A stretch of DNA of 64,000 nt from NCBI RefSeq assembly GCF_022539665.2, contig NC_081338.1:7738446-7802445 (forward strand), given 5' to 3'. Made by a program: the position numbers and the translations under genes. The notes beneath the pieces are model-generated. The model ran no database searches, was not told the DNA's origin, and saw nothing but the letters and a program-made list of their open reading frames with translations. Of the stretch, positions 1-11,462 are shown piece by piece (within the stretch, counting starts at the first letter, position 1; each line of letters begins with the position of its first letter). Source of the DNA: Daphnia carinata. Its lineage: Eukaryota > Arthropoda > Branchiopoda > Diplostraca > Daphniidae.

Positions 1-863
1 ACGTTTATTTTTTTATTTTTTTTTTTTTGGGGGGGGGGGAGGGGGGGCCTGGAAGAATGATGGGTGCTGACTACGGTGATTATGCGATGCCCGAACGATA
101 CACACACACGCGTGTGTGTGTGTGTGTGTAAAATTATCATTTGGGGATCGCTCGTTACCGATCATCAAAATATGATCGTAGCCAACGTCCTTTGGCTGGC
201 TTTTTTTTTATTCTCCTTTTTTTTTTTACGAGCCATTATTTATTATCCATAGAGGAAGAAGAAGAAGAAAAAAAAATGGATCTTTCTTTTTGTTTGAGCG
301 TGATTGCTTTTACCCATCGAAAAAAAAAAAAAAAAATCCGATTTTGTGTGCGCGCCTCCCCTGTGTTCCACATATTTATAAATATTTCCTTTTTTTTTTT
401 TTTTTGTCTTGTTGGACACGGGATTTGTGATATTTTGTCGTTCAATTTGGTGAGGAGCATTGGCGTTGCCAAGCGCCAACAGGAAACAAGACGAAAATAG
501 GGACACGTACACAAAACACATATACATACACGCACGTGACACAAAGTGCTCGAGTGGTCGGAGTGGTTCGATTGATCCATCATACACGAGGCACATGGCT
601 GAAGCTAAAAAAAAAAAAAAAAAAAAAGAAGAGGCAAAACAAAAACATCTTTCATTTTGTCTTCTTCCGATACAACTTTTTTCTCTTTTGATTTGGAACT
701 TTATGTTTTGATTATTGACGTTGGGTCTTTTTTTTTTTTTTTTTTTTTTCTTCTCTCTCTTGGCGTATTCGATTGATTTTCTTTTTCGGCCGCGCCATCG
801 CCTTCTGCGTGACGCGTAATAATTTAATTCATCTCTATTTGTCATAATGTGCGTGACACGCAG
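1..863. other. homopolymer-rich non-coding DNA upstream of the CaMKII exons
   Basis: No coding exon is recognisable here. The stretch carries many A and T runs of 10-20 bases, a poly-T/poly-G junction at 20-47 and a CA/TG alternating tract at 99-129. Long open frames across it (for example minus strand 243-965) translate mostly to poly-Lys and poly-Phe and are artefacts of the runs. Because the following exons belong to CaMKII on the plus strand, this is probably intron sequence of that gene. Confidence 0.6.
99..129. repeat. alternating CA/CG/TG dinucleotide tract
   Basis: A 31-base alternating purine-pyrimidine run: CA repeats, a central CGCG, then TG repeats. It is partly self-complementary and is the classic composition for left-handed Z-DNA. 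It sits in probable CaMKII intron DNA. Confidence 0.8.
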
Positions 864-926
864 ACGTTCGACCAACCGCCTCGGCAAAGACGTGCTCCCA
901 GTTGCCCAACAACTGGAACGGCTCAG
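864..926 (+). CDS. possible alternative CaMKII linker exon (63 nt)
   Basis: An AG acceptor (862-863) and a GT donor (927-928) bound a 63-nt segment that is open in the frame required to join the next CaMKII exon. That exon begins in phase 1 with CG completing an Ala codon. In that frame the segment reads about VRPTASAKTCSQLPNNWNGS, a polar Ser/Pro/Thr-rich peptide like the variable linker between the kinase and association domains, where CaMKII genes are known to use small alternative exons. The acceptor has a poor polypyrimidine tract and I cannot match the peptide to a known isoform, so this is only a candidate. Confidence 0.3.
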
Positions 927-1391
927 GTACGGAGCGTACGTTATCAGGTGTCGTTCAATTTTCAATTGTTTTTTTTTTGTTTTTTTTTTTTTTTTTTAAT
1001 AATTACTATGATTACTTTTTTTTATGTGCTTTTCTTGCGTCACACGTTAATTCAGTTCCGATTTCCGTCGTTTCAAATTCTATTTTCCTTTTATTTATTT
1101 TTTTATTGATGGGATTTCGATTTAAGTTAATGTTTTTTTTGTTTTTTTTTGAATTCCAAAATTTAATGCCATCCCGCATGTTCTAATCTAATAATATTCT
1201 TCTAATCTACTATTTGTGTGAAAACATTTTTCTTTGTCTTGGTTCGTTTTATGTGTGTTTTTGTAGTTCGATTTGTTGATGTTACTGTCTGTCAGTTTTA
1301 CTAGTTCGTTTTACTATCATATTAATCCGTTACTGATTGTCCTCCTTTTTATTTTTTATCTGTGCGTTGTCTGATCGATTGTCGTCTACAG

Positions 1392-2065
1392 CGAGGAAAC
1401 AAGAGATCCTTAAGCTTACGGAGCAGCTACTGGAGGCCATCAGCGCTGGTGATTATGAAACCTACGCGTAAGTTGCGCTTGTCAATTGAAGAGGCCAAAC
1501 AAAAGACGAAGAAGATTTCACTGTTTTCATTCGAATGCGTTTTGCCTCAGGAAAATATGCGACCCACACGTGACGTCGTTTGAACCGGAAGCTTTGGGCA
1601 ATCTCGTGGAAGGACTCGAATTCCACAAGTTTTTCTTCGACAATCGTGAGTTTAAAAACATATTCATTGAAGCGTTTTTAATTTGCTAGTATCGTCATTC
1701 TCTTTTTGTGTTTGGCCAGTGCTAGGCAAAAATTGCAAATCAATCAATACGCTGATCCTCAATCCTCACATCCATTTAATGGGCGAGGATGCGGCCTGTA
1801 TCGCATACGTCCGCCTGACTCAATTCGTGGACAAGTGAGTTTCGATTATTTTTTTTTCCCTTCTTTTTATCTGCTGTACGTTTCAGAGACATTCATTCTG
1901 AATGTTTCATGTCACCCTTGCGACGGTAGGCAAGGACAAGCGCATACGCAGCAGAACGAAGAGACCCGTGTGTGGTACCGCCGCGACGGCAAGTGGCTAA
2001 ATGTTCACTTTCACCGTTCCGGAGCCTCAACTCCCTGTACTCTTCCGTACCACCAAAACAAATAA
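1392..2065 (+). CDS. CaMKII: calcium/calmodulin-dependent protein kinase II, C-terminal association-domain exons
   Basis: Four exons at 1392-1467, 1551-1645, 1720-1834 and 1930-2065 (stop TAA 2063-2065) join in frame, all with GT..AG introns. The product starts [16 protein letters not shown] and includes [35 protein letters not shown] and [20 protein letters not shown]. This is the CaMKII association (hub) domain, which assembles the 12-14-subunit holoenzyme. The kinase and autoregulatory parts are not in the window and should lie before position 1, with large introns between. The extreme C-terminus after HFHRSG diverges, as is normal between isoforms. The enzyme is a Ser/Thr kinase of neurons and muscle, decoding calcium signals. 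Domain identity is certain from motif resemblance; the exon borders are my reading. Confidence 0.95.
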
Positions 2066-5000
2066 CAACACCCACACACACACAACAAGCTAATCTCCCA
2101 CTTCTGTTTCTTCTTTTCTTCTATTTGTCCACATCGGAAAAAAAAAATTAGCTTTTTATTGTCTTGTCATGATTTCTAAAATCCCTCCCCCCATCACGAT
2201 CTAATTCGAAATTTGAAAAAAAAAAAAAAACTAAAAAAAAAAAAATATGGAATCCATTTGAAGAGGAAGTTGAAAAAGAGGTGAGTTTGCATATTTTATT
2301 ATTTTTGTTTATGAAAGCGTCGTTGTTATATTTCACATTTTATTTTGACCAGGTTGGGTGTGATTCGTTACACGATCGGGTAGCACCGACCGTGCGTGAA
2401 CGTCCGATTTTGTCGGGCTTCTTTTTTTTTTTTTTTTTTTTTTTTTTACTGGAATTTTCTTTCTCCCTCCTTTGTATTGTGATTCTTTTTCATGACTGTT
2501 TTGACGTTTTGTCCTCTGATGTGAAGGCAATCAGCAAGAAAGAAAAGAAAGAATTAATCATAAGATATTATTTTAAGAAACAAAAACAAAAACAAATCGA
2601 ATGAAAAGACACATCAGTGGCGCTCTACCGTCTCTAAGAGAACACATTTGCAGCGTTACAAGATTACAAGGAAGTGAATGATTGATGCGAAACAACTTAT
2701 CGATCCGGTTCGAATCCCCCCCGCAATTTTTTTTTTTTTTCCTTTATTATTATTCTTTCTTTTTTTTTTTTCCGATCTCCGTTTTGCAATGGGAAGCCAC
2801 GACATGAATCTATTGCACCGCATTTCTTTTTCTTCAATCCGGATTTTCTCCTTTAAGATTTTTTTTTTTTTTTTTAACTCTTTACATAAAAAAAAAACAA
2901 ACAAAACAAAACAGCCGTACTTACGTGGCGTTCTCTTTCGATTCAATTATTTTTTTTTTTTTGTTTTGCTCCTCTCCGCATCAGGCTCACTTCTTTTTAT
3001 TATTAATCCACTTGTTCGTAATCGGCGGTTGCCATGACAAAACATGTATTATTTAGATGTATTCAAATCTATTTGCCTGTAATTGAACAAAAAAAAAAAA
3101 AAAAAAAAGAGTGAAAAAAAAAAAAAGGATATTAAATCCTCCCAAGCCTCCCGTTTTTGTAAGAAAGGGAACAGCATTTTGTTGCCGTGAAAGATGTGTT
3201 GAGCGAAAGGCTCAAATTTGATCAGCCGTTTTCGTCTTCTCTTTTTCTCTTTTTTTTTTTGTTTTTTTTTTGTACCAAGATACATTGATTTATTTTTATT
3301 TTATTTTTTTTTTTTTTTGAATTGATCGTTCTATCAAAAACTCGGCTCTCTATCTAAATATTTACATTTAATGTTTTGATTAGTGATGCAAGGCTGGTTC
3401 GTCTCCCCTCCGTCTCCTCCCGCATCTTCTTCTTTTAATATTCTAAGTTTTTGTTCCGTGTTCATTCGGTAATTTCACTATTATGTCCCTCGCTTTTCCT
3501 TTTTGTATTATCATTGAAAACCAACAGCTCGGTTGTGTGTCTTCGTGTACGTGGGTTCCGTCTTGTGTTCTCTGTCTCCATTTCTCTCTGTTTTGTCGCT
3601 GACATGCGCGTTAGAAATGAGACAATTTCGTGTTTTGTTTTGTTCAGGTAGTCCTCTACATTCAGCCCGACTTCCCTTTTTGAATCCCTTGGTTCCCTGT
3701 GTCTAATGCTGCAAGCGTGTGCTGTTTGGTTTTTTTTTAAATTTTTTAAACAAGCAAGAAAGGTTACAAGGCAAAACAAAAAAAAAAACAAAAAAACAAA
3801 TCATTGGAAACACGATTTAAACAAAAGACTAGTCAACCTTTGGGTGTTTGTTGGGCAGATGTGATTGATATAACATTTTTATTCTCATTTGCGAGGACTG
3901 ATAGGGTTGTATGATTCACGTTTGACAAAAAGAGAAACGAAAGAAATGAAGTGAATCGATGAAACTTGGAAAAGACTAACATTGCCCTCGATTTCTTCCC
4001 TTCTTTGATTTTCGGCTCATGACCAAAACGGCTTGTCATTTCAAATATTTGCTTTGAATTTTAAAAAAAAAAATTTTTTTTAACGATTTTTCCTTCTTCC
4101 ATTCTATACTGGCCCTTAAAATTCTAATCCTCTCTGTTCTTCTGTAACCCTCGACGTATGTCGAGTTCCGTCAAAAATACTGCCACCTAAAACCCTGTAT
4201 GAGAAAACAAAACAAACCAGCATGTTTTATTCTCTTAAATGAAAAGTTTTTCGTAAACAATCGGGTTATGTCATCAATGTTTTTTCTGTTTGTGCTCATT
4301 TTTTTTTTTTTTTCTAAACTCTACTCATCCAACTGTTTTCTTTCTCTTTCTTATTTTCTTCCTCATTCTCCTGCCTTTCTCTATTTTTCTCTCTCGTGTC
4401 ATTTAGATCGATCTTTGCTTTGTTTTCTCTGTCATTTGTCTTTCCCTCCGTGTGCTGTTTATTCATTTCTTTTGATGCCAGCTCTTTAAATCTACCCTAT
4501 TCTGTAGCTCCCACCATTAATTTTTTACTTTTAAAATTGTCTGATGTATTTCGAATTACTTGGAACTCGCTGACTGATGGCGTTATCTTTCACTATCGAA
4601 ACGGTGCAAAATCATATTGGCCTGTCTGTAATGACTATCTTTCTTGCCTCCTCGTTTTTTTACGGAATTAGTTTGATCACAAGACACAAGGGCGAGGGGT
4701 GTAGGGAAGTGCTCTCTTTTCTTTTCTCCATTGGTCATTGGTATGTCCGGATTTTATTGGTATATATATAGCTCTGACTTTACAGACATAGGCATTTTTT
4801 TTTCTTTTTGATGTTGATCAACATGTCTCCTAATTGAATCAATACACTTTCTCCGTCACAAAAAAAAAAAATCCATCGCCCGTTTTATCTTATAATTTCT
4901 TTCCCCATTGCCCAACAAATTCTTAAAATGGCATACGAGTACATTTTATGAATGTTAACAAATACTGTAGCGACTAGTAGAAGTGCGATAATTGTTTCCT

Positions 5001-5120
5001 GTGGTTTCCTTTGTGGACAATTTCTTTGCTCTTGTCTCGGAAGTGCCTGTACTGGATATAAGAAAACGCGGTCTAGTGTTGCAATTGTTTCCGGATCAAT
5101 TGATTCAGGAGCGAACTACG
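2066..5120. other. CaMKII 3' UTR and downstream non-coding DNA
   Basis: No gene is recognisable. The sequence is extremely rich in poly-T and poly-A runs (for example 2422-2447 and 3089-3108). Open frames here are repeats of Lys or Phe. Part of it is presumably the CaMKII 3' untranslated region, but I cannot place a confident polyadenylation site. Confidence 0.5.
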
Positions 5121-5129
5121 GATAAGGTT

Positions 5130-5590
5130 CTGATTTCTTCTCGAAGAATTTCAGTTCAAACTGTGTTTCCTCGAAAGCCTCTTCCGTGTAGCCCCATTGA
5201 ATCGAGATCCGTTCTATCCATCTCTGATTTCGCGCGACCAATCTGCAGTAGTCCCTTCCAGCTGGACTCGTTGTAATAGCAATAACGGTCGAGTGGCATG
5301 GCTCCGTTGCCCGTCTTTTGGCTGAGATAAGCCACGTATCGGATGGTGCTATCCAATAAAAGGTCGTATCATCAACTTGAGAGAAAAATAAAAAAACGAA
5401 CTCAATTCCCAGGTTTCTTCGGCGCATTCTTCTATTTCTTCTGTTACTGACAATGATCTGTTCGTTCGTTCTGCTACGCACTCCGAAGGGCCCTTATACA
5501 TCGAGGTATACAATCTAGTCGCTATTTTATTAATGGCAGTAAGCTGCAGGAAAATGCAAGAAATGATCACAGAAGAATTTGGATTTCTCA
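5130..5590 (-). pseudogene. frameshifted WSCD-like sulfotransferase fragment
   Basis: On the minus strand this matches the C-terminal part of the intact sulfotransferase gene at 13881-16073. One frame reads RYVAYLSQKTGNGAMPLDRY and then SSWKGLL (intact gene: RYVDYLTQKTGNGAIPLNRY, SSWKGPL). The continuation, WIERISIQWGYTEEAF (intact: WMEWISDQWGFSVESF), is in a different frame. A second shift is seen near 5550, where an extra T interrupts the segment matching HFLQLP. The 5' two thirds, including the PAPS-binding motif, are missing. Hence a truncated, frameshifted relic of a tandem or dispersed copy. Function is not expected. The exact outer limits are uncertain. Confidence 0.8.
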
Positions 5591-6109
5591 GTTATTGAAT
5601 TATTAATTGAATTTGTCACGCAATTATTGGAGTGAATCGACACACAATCTCGAGAGTTTAGACGTCTAAAGAAATGTATTGTCCACGTTGGCAAACATAC
5701 ATCCATAGTTACACCTTCAATCTTTAACAAAAATTGCTTGTAAGTATATTGCAAACGTAAGTTTTATGTGGAACAGTGCATTTAAAGCGTAACGGAAATA
5801 TGTAATAACGAATTTGTAACGTTAAATACAATGAATCCCGTGAAAAATGAAGTCAGTTTTCCTGATCCACGTTATCTTTTGCATATGAATACTGAATGAA
5901 AAGTAGGGCTTATTTTTGCGGGCTTATTTTCAAACCCGATTTTTTCGCCTGACTTGACATTTCATTAAATCTAATGTATCTTAAGATCTGCTTCATATAT
6001 GCGATTCCCGCAATCATATTAGCTTAAACTTTTGTCATGCAATTTTTGAATAACACGCAATAATATAATAGTTTTTAAATTTATGATAGCTCAAAAACTA
6101 CAAGTTCCG

Positions 6110-6720
6110 CTTGAAAACCAAGTCACTTTTCGTGATTCTCGTTGATGAATTTTGAATCTAAATCATGTATAGGTTTCTATGCTATAAGCATTCAATTCTT
6201 CATCGAAATCATGTATTTTAAGCGAAAGCTAAAATTTAGCCAAAATTGAAAAAGTGGGAAGGCTTCTCATTTTTGATAAAATCAGCAAAAATCGAAATCT
6301 CTTACAATTCGATAAAACTCACACTGCATAATCAAAAGTGGACGCTGATTCTGTTTTGCATATTAGTTTTTCTTTTTATAAGGCATTTTTTGAATAAAAC
6401 GTAATCTAAGTAGTAAATTTTACAGAACCGATTTGCTGCTGGCGCGCCAGCACGGTTCGCCTTTGGCTTTTATTAATTAACTATGAACACAGTGCAAAAA
6501 CAAACTTATTTTTTGTGATTCTGGTTCGATTCTGAATCGTAATCATGTGTTTTTAAGGTAGGTCTAAAATTTTGTCAAAAATGAAAAAGTGGGAAGGCTA
6601 TAGCCTTCTCATTTTTGTCAAAATCATCAAAAATCGACATCTGTTAGAATCCGTTAAAAAATCACCCTGTTCACTCAACATTTGACGCTCATTCCGTCTG
6701 ACCTATTCATTTTTTTGTTT
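6110..6720. repeat. two diverged copies of an internal dispersed repeat
   Basis: Segments at about 6230-6350 and 6560-6700 share the order GAAAAAGTGGGAAGGCT, CTCATTTTTG, AAAATC, CAAAAATCGA, then ACGCT(C/G)ATTC. A third copy lies at about 35370-35480 inside a MITE-like element. The copies are clearly related but diverged. Confidence 0.7.
6425..6458. repeat. 34-bp interrupted palindrome with a 16-bp perfect core
   Basis: Positions 6437-6452 form a perfect 16-bp palindrome, TGCTGGCGCGCCAGCA, including an AscI-type GGCGCGCC core. It is flanked by a second pair of complementary arms (GAACCG at 6425-6430, CGGTTC at 6453-6458). It is strongly GC-rich inside AT-rich repeat DNA. Confidence 0.8.
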
Positions 6721-7904
6721 TCCACGCAATTATTATATTTCGGGGCAATCATAATGATTCTAGCGGAACTACTTCAAAAATTTTAATTATTCAAAAATTA
6801 AATCCTAAATTAGTTATCATTATCCTCGGTAAATTTTAGATCTTAAACATGTATTTTAATCACTAGATTTTAAAGTTCAACAAACAATTAAGGAATCCTT
6901 TCATTTATCTGGAAATACGGGCTACAAAAAAATATTACCTTTCCCGTTAGTTAGGCAGCTTTTGAATACAATGGGTTCATGTCGTCCAACGATTGTTCTA
7001 GGTTTGAATATGTTTCCCTTGTGACGTTTTTGACGAATGAAAAGACTACGCTGTTATTACTGAAGACGTACCTGTAGACCTCCACTAAAACTATAGGGGA
7101 AAGCGTCCATTTTTTTGGTAATGTCACGAGTTTTTCTCAATAGACCTTGCATTTTACCTGCCGTTGTAACAAGAGAAACAAAAGCCAACTGTTGTAACAA
7201 AACCCAAGACGTTTTTTACGCATTGAAGCACGTAACACGAACGAGCCAGAATACGAGAAAAGGATCCAGAATATTTTAAAAAGCATGTTGCGGAACAAGA
7301 TCAGGCTCCCGGTAAATAGTTAAACGAGACACATTTTCAGATGCTTCAAGCAAATGCATTACTCTACTTTTTTTTTTCTAACGAAAAAAAGGAACGTATT
7401 ATGAGCCCTTAAAAATTCACGCTAATATGGTAGCAATCCTGTGGTTTAACTACGAATTACAAAAATTGGCTGTAATTCAAGAAGTTTACTTTTCGAAAAC
7501 AAACAAACAAACCTAAGCAGGGTGGAAAAAATAGGCTTATCATTCGTCTATCGAATCGCACATTACTTTCTTGAAGGTTAGTTCAAGTTTATTTTAAGTA
7601 TGATTAAGGCTAAATAATTTACCAAGAAGCACACACTTGCGAAAAGTAAACGTTTTTTTTCGAGTTTGGGAACGTTATCATCGCATATTGATTTCGACGG
7701 AGCAAGGTTTGTTTGTGCAATTCTAACGACGAAAGTCGCAATTCCAAGATTAATTCATCTTCCGTCGTATGGTTTTTTAAATTTCGAATTCCCTAGTCGA
7801 TGGGATAAATAGTCCATTATATGCAGATCGGAAATCCGTCCCATTTCTTCCCTAAATGCAGTAGTGAAAACATCGTTTTTGGCACTCAAAAATAAAAAAA
7901 AAAA

Positions 7905-10440
7905 ATGACCAAACAACCCGAAATCAAATTTACGAAGGTAAATTATCATCTTTAGAGTTAACAATCAATCCATTAATTTTTAGATATTTATTTCCCTCAT
8001 TTTGCTCAAGCTGTTCATCGATGGCAAGTTTGTGGATTCAGTAAGTGGCAAAAAGTTTGCCGTTATCAACCCATCGACTGGCAAGAAAATCTGTGACGTT
8101 ACCGAAGGCGATGAAGTACATATAACTTCCATATATATAGTTACCGTGATTTCAGTAAAAAACAACTGGTTGTGACACCTTAGGCGGACGTAGATAAAGC
8201 CGTGGAGGCAGCTCGCCGGGCGTTTAAACTTGGTTCCAAATGGCGCACTATGGACGCCTCAAGTCGTGGCCATCTCATCTACAAGGTCTTACCATTCATA
8301 ATTTTTAATTACAGAAGAAATGGGCTCCATTTTCTCTTGTTACATTAATCGCATTGCAGTTGGCTGACCTTATTGAAAGGGATGCCGAATATTTGGCTGC
8401 CCTAGAAACCCTCAACAATGGGAAACCGTTGCCAGAAGCGCAATTCGATATGGTTTTTGCTGTGAAATGCCTTCGCTATTACGCTGGTTGGACCGATAAA
8501 ATTCACGGCCAGACCATTCCTGCAGGTGCTACACATTCTTATCATTCAACATAGTAAGTCAATTTGCTATACAATTGGTATTCTTTTTTTTTTTTTTAGA
8601 TGGTAGCAGTTTTGTTATGACGCGGAAGGAGCCTGTCGGAGTCGTAGGGCAGATCATTCCTTGTATGTATTCATTGTTCTATGACGTTTATAAATATCCT
8701 TATAGTTACCGTTTTCCTCATTTTCCGAAATAGGGAACTATCCAGTATTGGTAAATAGGAATAACTTGTTCAATTGATTAAATTTTTACACCACCGTCTA
8801 ATTTATCGTAACTCAACTATCAAATTACAAGATGTGTGCGTGGAAGTTTGGACCAGCATTAGCTGCTGGATGCACAATTGTCCTCAAACCTGCTACAGAG
8901 ACCCCGTTAACCGCACTTTATCTGGCGCACCTATCGGTCGAGGTCAGTCATTCAATTTTTGTTTTTCTTGTACTGAATAAAGGTTATAGAAACCTTTCAT
9001 TTTACATCATCTTTTTAGGCTGGATTTCCAGCTGGTGTGATAAACGTGGTCAACGGCTTCGGTGACACAGTGGGAACAGCTTTAACAAAGCATCCAAATA
9101 TCCAGAAAATTGCTTTTACCGGCTCAACAGAGGTACAGTGTTAAGTCAGCAATTTTTACTTTTGGGTCTTCAACTAAAATGCTGGAACATTACATCTGAA
9201 AAGGTCGGGAGATCGATCATGGAAAATGCAGCCAAATCAAACCTGAAGCGTTTCAGTTTGGAACTGGGTGGAAAGAGTCCAATTGCCGTATTCCCCGATG
9301 CTGATTGTAAGATCCGAAAAATGTTTCAATCCATTCAATTTCATTCAGAGATATAATTTGATTTACATGCGGATCGCAGTGGATAATGCCGTCTCGACCT
9401 GCTTCAGCGCCATATTTGCCAACATGGGCCAATGCTGCTGCGCTGGTTATTTAAATCATTCAGTTAATTTTAAACAAATTCATACGTAACATGAGGCATT
9501 AAAACAATTACAGGTTCGCGTACGTTTGTTCATGAAGACATCTACGATGAGTTTGTTAAAAAGACTGCGGCTATGGCCGCCGCCCGCAAAGTTGGAAATC
9601 CTTTCGACGAAGGGGTTGAGCACGGACCACAGGTGAACATTTTCGTTGATAGTTTTATGGCTGGCGTGACAGTCTCCAAATTTGAATTATTTAAATAGGT
9701 TAGCGAGAAACAATTCAACAAAATTATTGACCTAGTGGAGTCGGGAAAGAAGGAAGGAGCGTCGGTTAAGTGCGGTGGTAAAAAATGGGGAACCGAAGGT
9801 TACTTTATTGAACCAACGGTGTTTGCAGATGTAACGGATGACATGCGTATAGCAAAGGAAGAGGTACGTAAACTATGCATATTTTTTGTTAATACAGGGT
9901 TATTAATCAGCGGTTCATAACAGATTTTCGGTCCTGTTCAAACGATTCTAAAGTTCCGCACGATGAAAGAACTGATTGAACGTGCCAATAAAACTTATTA
10001 TGGTATCAGCAAATTGCCATATTTTCGTGTTATAAGTTATGCTGCTTAAGTTACCTAATGATCGTTTGTTTATTTTCTAGGTCTTGCTGCAGGAGTGATG
10101 ACTAAAGATATGAACACGGCCCTCACGTTTGCCCAGGCAGTCGAAGCTGGTTCCGTCTGGTAGTCTACAACTGTTGCCTAACGTTCATGTGGGCCAATTA
10201 TTTTTTAATGTCGATTTTAATTTAGGATTAATTGCTATAACGCCACGACGGCCCAGACGCCATTCGGTGGTTTCAAAATGTCCGGCCAAGGAAGAGAATT
10301 GTACGTTGATTTTTGTATCTTTTAATTTTATTTAGTTTCTTATCAGGTCTTTATTTGCTTATCATAGGGGAGAAGAGGGCTTGCATCACTACTTGGAAGT
10401 GAAGACAATTACAATTGCGATCCCTCAGAAGAATTCCTAA
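7905..10440 (+). CDS. Aldh: aldehyde dehydrogenase, ALDH1/ALDH2 type, copy A
   Basis: Sixteen exons joined in frame: 7905-7937, 8011-8115, 8184-8285, 8360-8525, 8600-8662, 8734-8750, 8832-8942, 9019-9132, 9204-9306, 9380-9445, 9514-9632, 9699-9863, 9924-10002, 10081-10159, 10226-10300, 10368-10440; 489 residues. It oxidises aldehydes to acids with NAD, acting as a tetramer. All key residues are visible: WNYP with Asn158, FTGSTEVG for the cofactor, LELGGKSP with general base Glu257, GQCCCAGSR with nucleophile Cys291, and EIFGP with Glu388. These are exactly 11 residues offset from mature human ALDH2 (169, 268, 302, 399). No mitochondrial presequence is seen, so it is probably cytosolic. The start ATG gives [10 protein letters not shown], matching the [10 protein letters not shown] start of the second copy. 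A 17-nt micro-exon (8734-8750) encodes most of WNYPVL. It looks functional. Confidence 0.95.
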
Positions 10441-11226
10441 AAATAGTTTAAATAGCAAAAGCAAGGGTAAAAGCAGAAATCAGAGAAACCAAATATATGT
10501 GATATGTTTTTTCTTCCTTAAGTTTCAAATATACGTGTTTTAAGTACAATAATGAACTGCAGAAAAAAGGGCCAATCGAATGTTTGGACGTATTAACTTG
10601 GTCGTATTATCTTTCATCAAAATGAAATTGACGTCGAGGCGCACTCGTTCCTTTTAAGTTGGAAGAACAAATTTGATATGCAGAGTCGTCTTTTCAACCA
10701 TTGTATGAAAAGTTAGGTTATAATGCATACTATTGCGAGCTAGAGTTTGTCAAAGGAACTCATAGCGATGCAAACACGTATGGCAAACATTCGGATTGCA
10801 TGACAAGCAACATCTACTAGTGGCAGGGCTTAATGACCTTGTCTGTACGGTAGAGAAAAGGCATCGATCCGTAAAATAGAGCAGCATTTTCATACTGCTT
10901 TAGAAAGAGAGCTCCTATGCATGTACCGTCGGCTTGTTTTGCCCATTTGGATTCAACTTTCATCCGTCTTGATTAATAGCGTGCGCTCCATAGGAAAAAC
11001 AGGTGCAAACTGTCTCCCATACACCCTGCAACTTATGGGACTCTAGGGCACGAACAGACACTTGAATAACTTATAGAAGTGCGCCATTCGTTTACCTGCC
11101 ACTAATATGGTTGCATGAAATGTAACAAAGCGTGTAACCAAATATCTAAACGTGCATTGAATAGCCTTTCTCAGACATGGAGTATTAGAGCAGTGTAGCG
11201 CACAGATCTTGTTTCCACATTAAGAT
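10441..11226. other. intergenic, nothing recognised
   Basis: No coding potential or RNA gene is recognisable between the ALDH stop and the broken methyltransferase 5' region. It probably holds the ALDH 3' UTR and a promoter. Confidence 0.5.
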
Positions 11227-11462
11227 GGTCATTCTAAATCGAAAAGTCAGCCATATTGTTTTGGCAGTTAAATTCGCCGTCGTCGTGATGATATTGTTTT
11301 TTTCATTCACATACATGTTATCACGAAGAACAGCTTCATTTCCCTGTCCCTGTTGGTGTTCACGACATTTGGATAAATGACATCAAAGCGACAAAATCGA
11401 TGTCAGCCGAAGAGATCTACAGGTATTTGCATTGAACTAACAGCATTTCTTGCCAAACTGCT
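11227..11462 (+). pseudogene. damaged 5' part of the methyltransferase-like gene
   Basis: An ATG at 11227 opens a frame with a hydrophobic segment (VLAVKFAVVVMILFFSFTYM) like the membrane anchor of a type II Golgi protein. Homology-like sequence then continues in another frame: VGVHDIWINDIKATKSMSAE, then EIYRYLH. A TGA at 11433-11435 interrupts it before TNSISCQTAMDI, which leads straight into the open frame at 11463. So a frameshift near 11340-11350 and one in-frame stop separate the anchor from the catalytic domain. No plausible intron removes the stop: the only GT..AG pair around it would be about 20 bp. Confidence 0.55.

Larger units (their letters stand above)
5591..7904. other. AT-rich intergenic DNA with repeat copies
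   Basis: No gene is recognisable between the sulfotransferase relic and the first aldehyde dehydrogenase. The stretch contains two diverged copies of an internal repeat also seen at 35.3 kb, an AAGCCCGA-type box near 5905-5940 and a strong palindrome at 6425-6458. The promoter of the ALDH gene should lie at the right end, but no clear TATA box was found. Confidence 0.6.

Noticed and set aside
243-965. 240-codon minus-strand open frame
   Set aside because: Made mostly of poly-Lys and poly-Phe from A/T runs; no family features, and it overlaps probable CaMKII intron DNA.
2707-2717. GGTTCGAATCC, a perfect tRNA B-box sequence
   Set aside because: No A box, anticodon stem or acceptor stem could be built around it.
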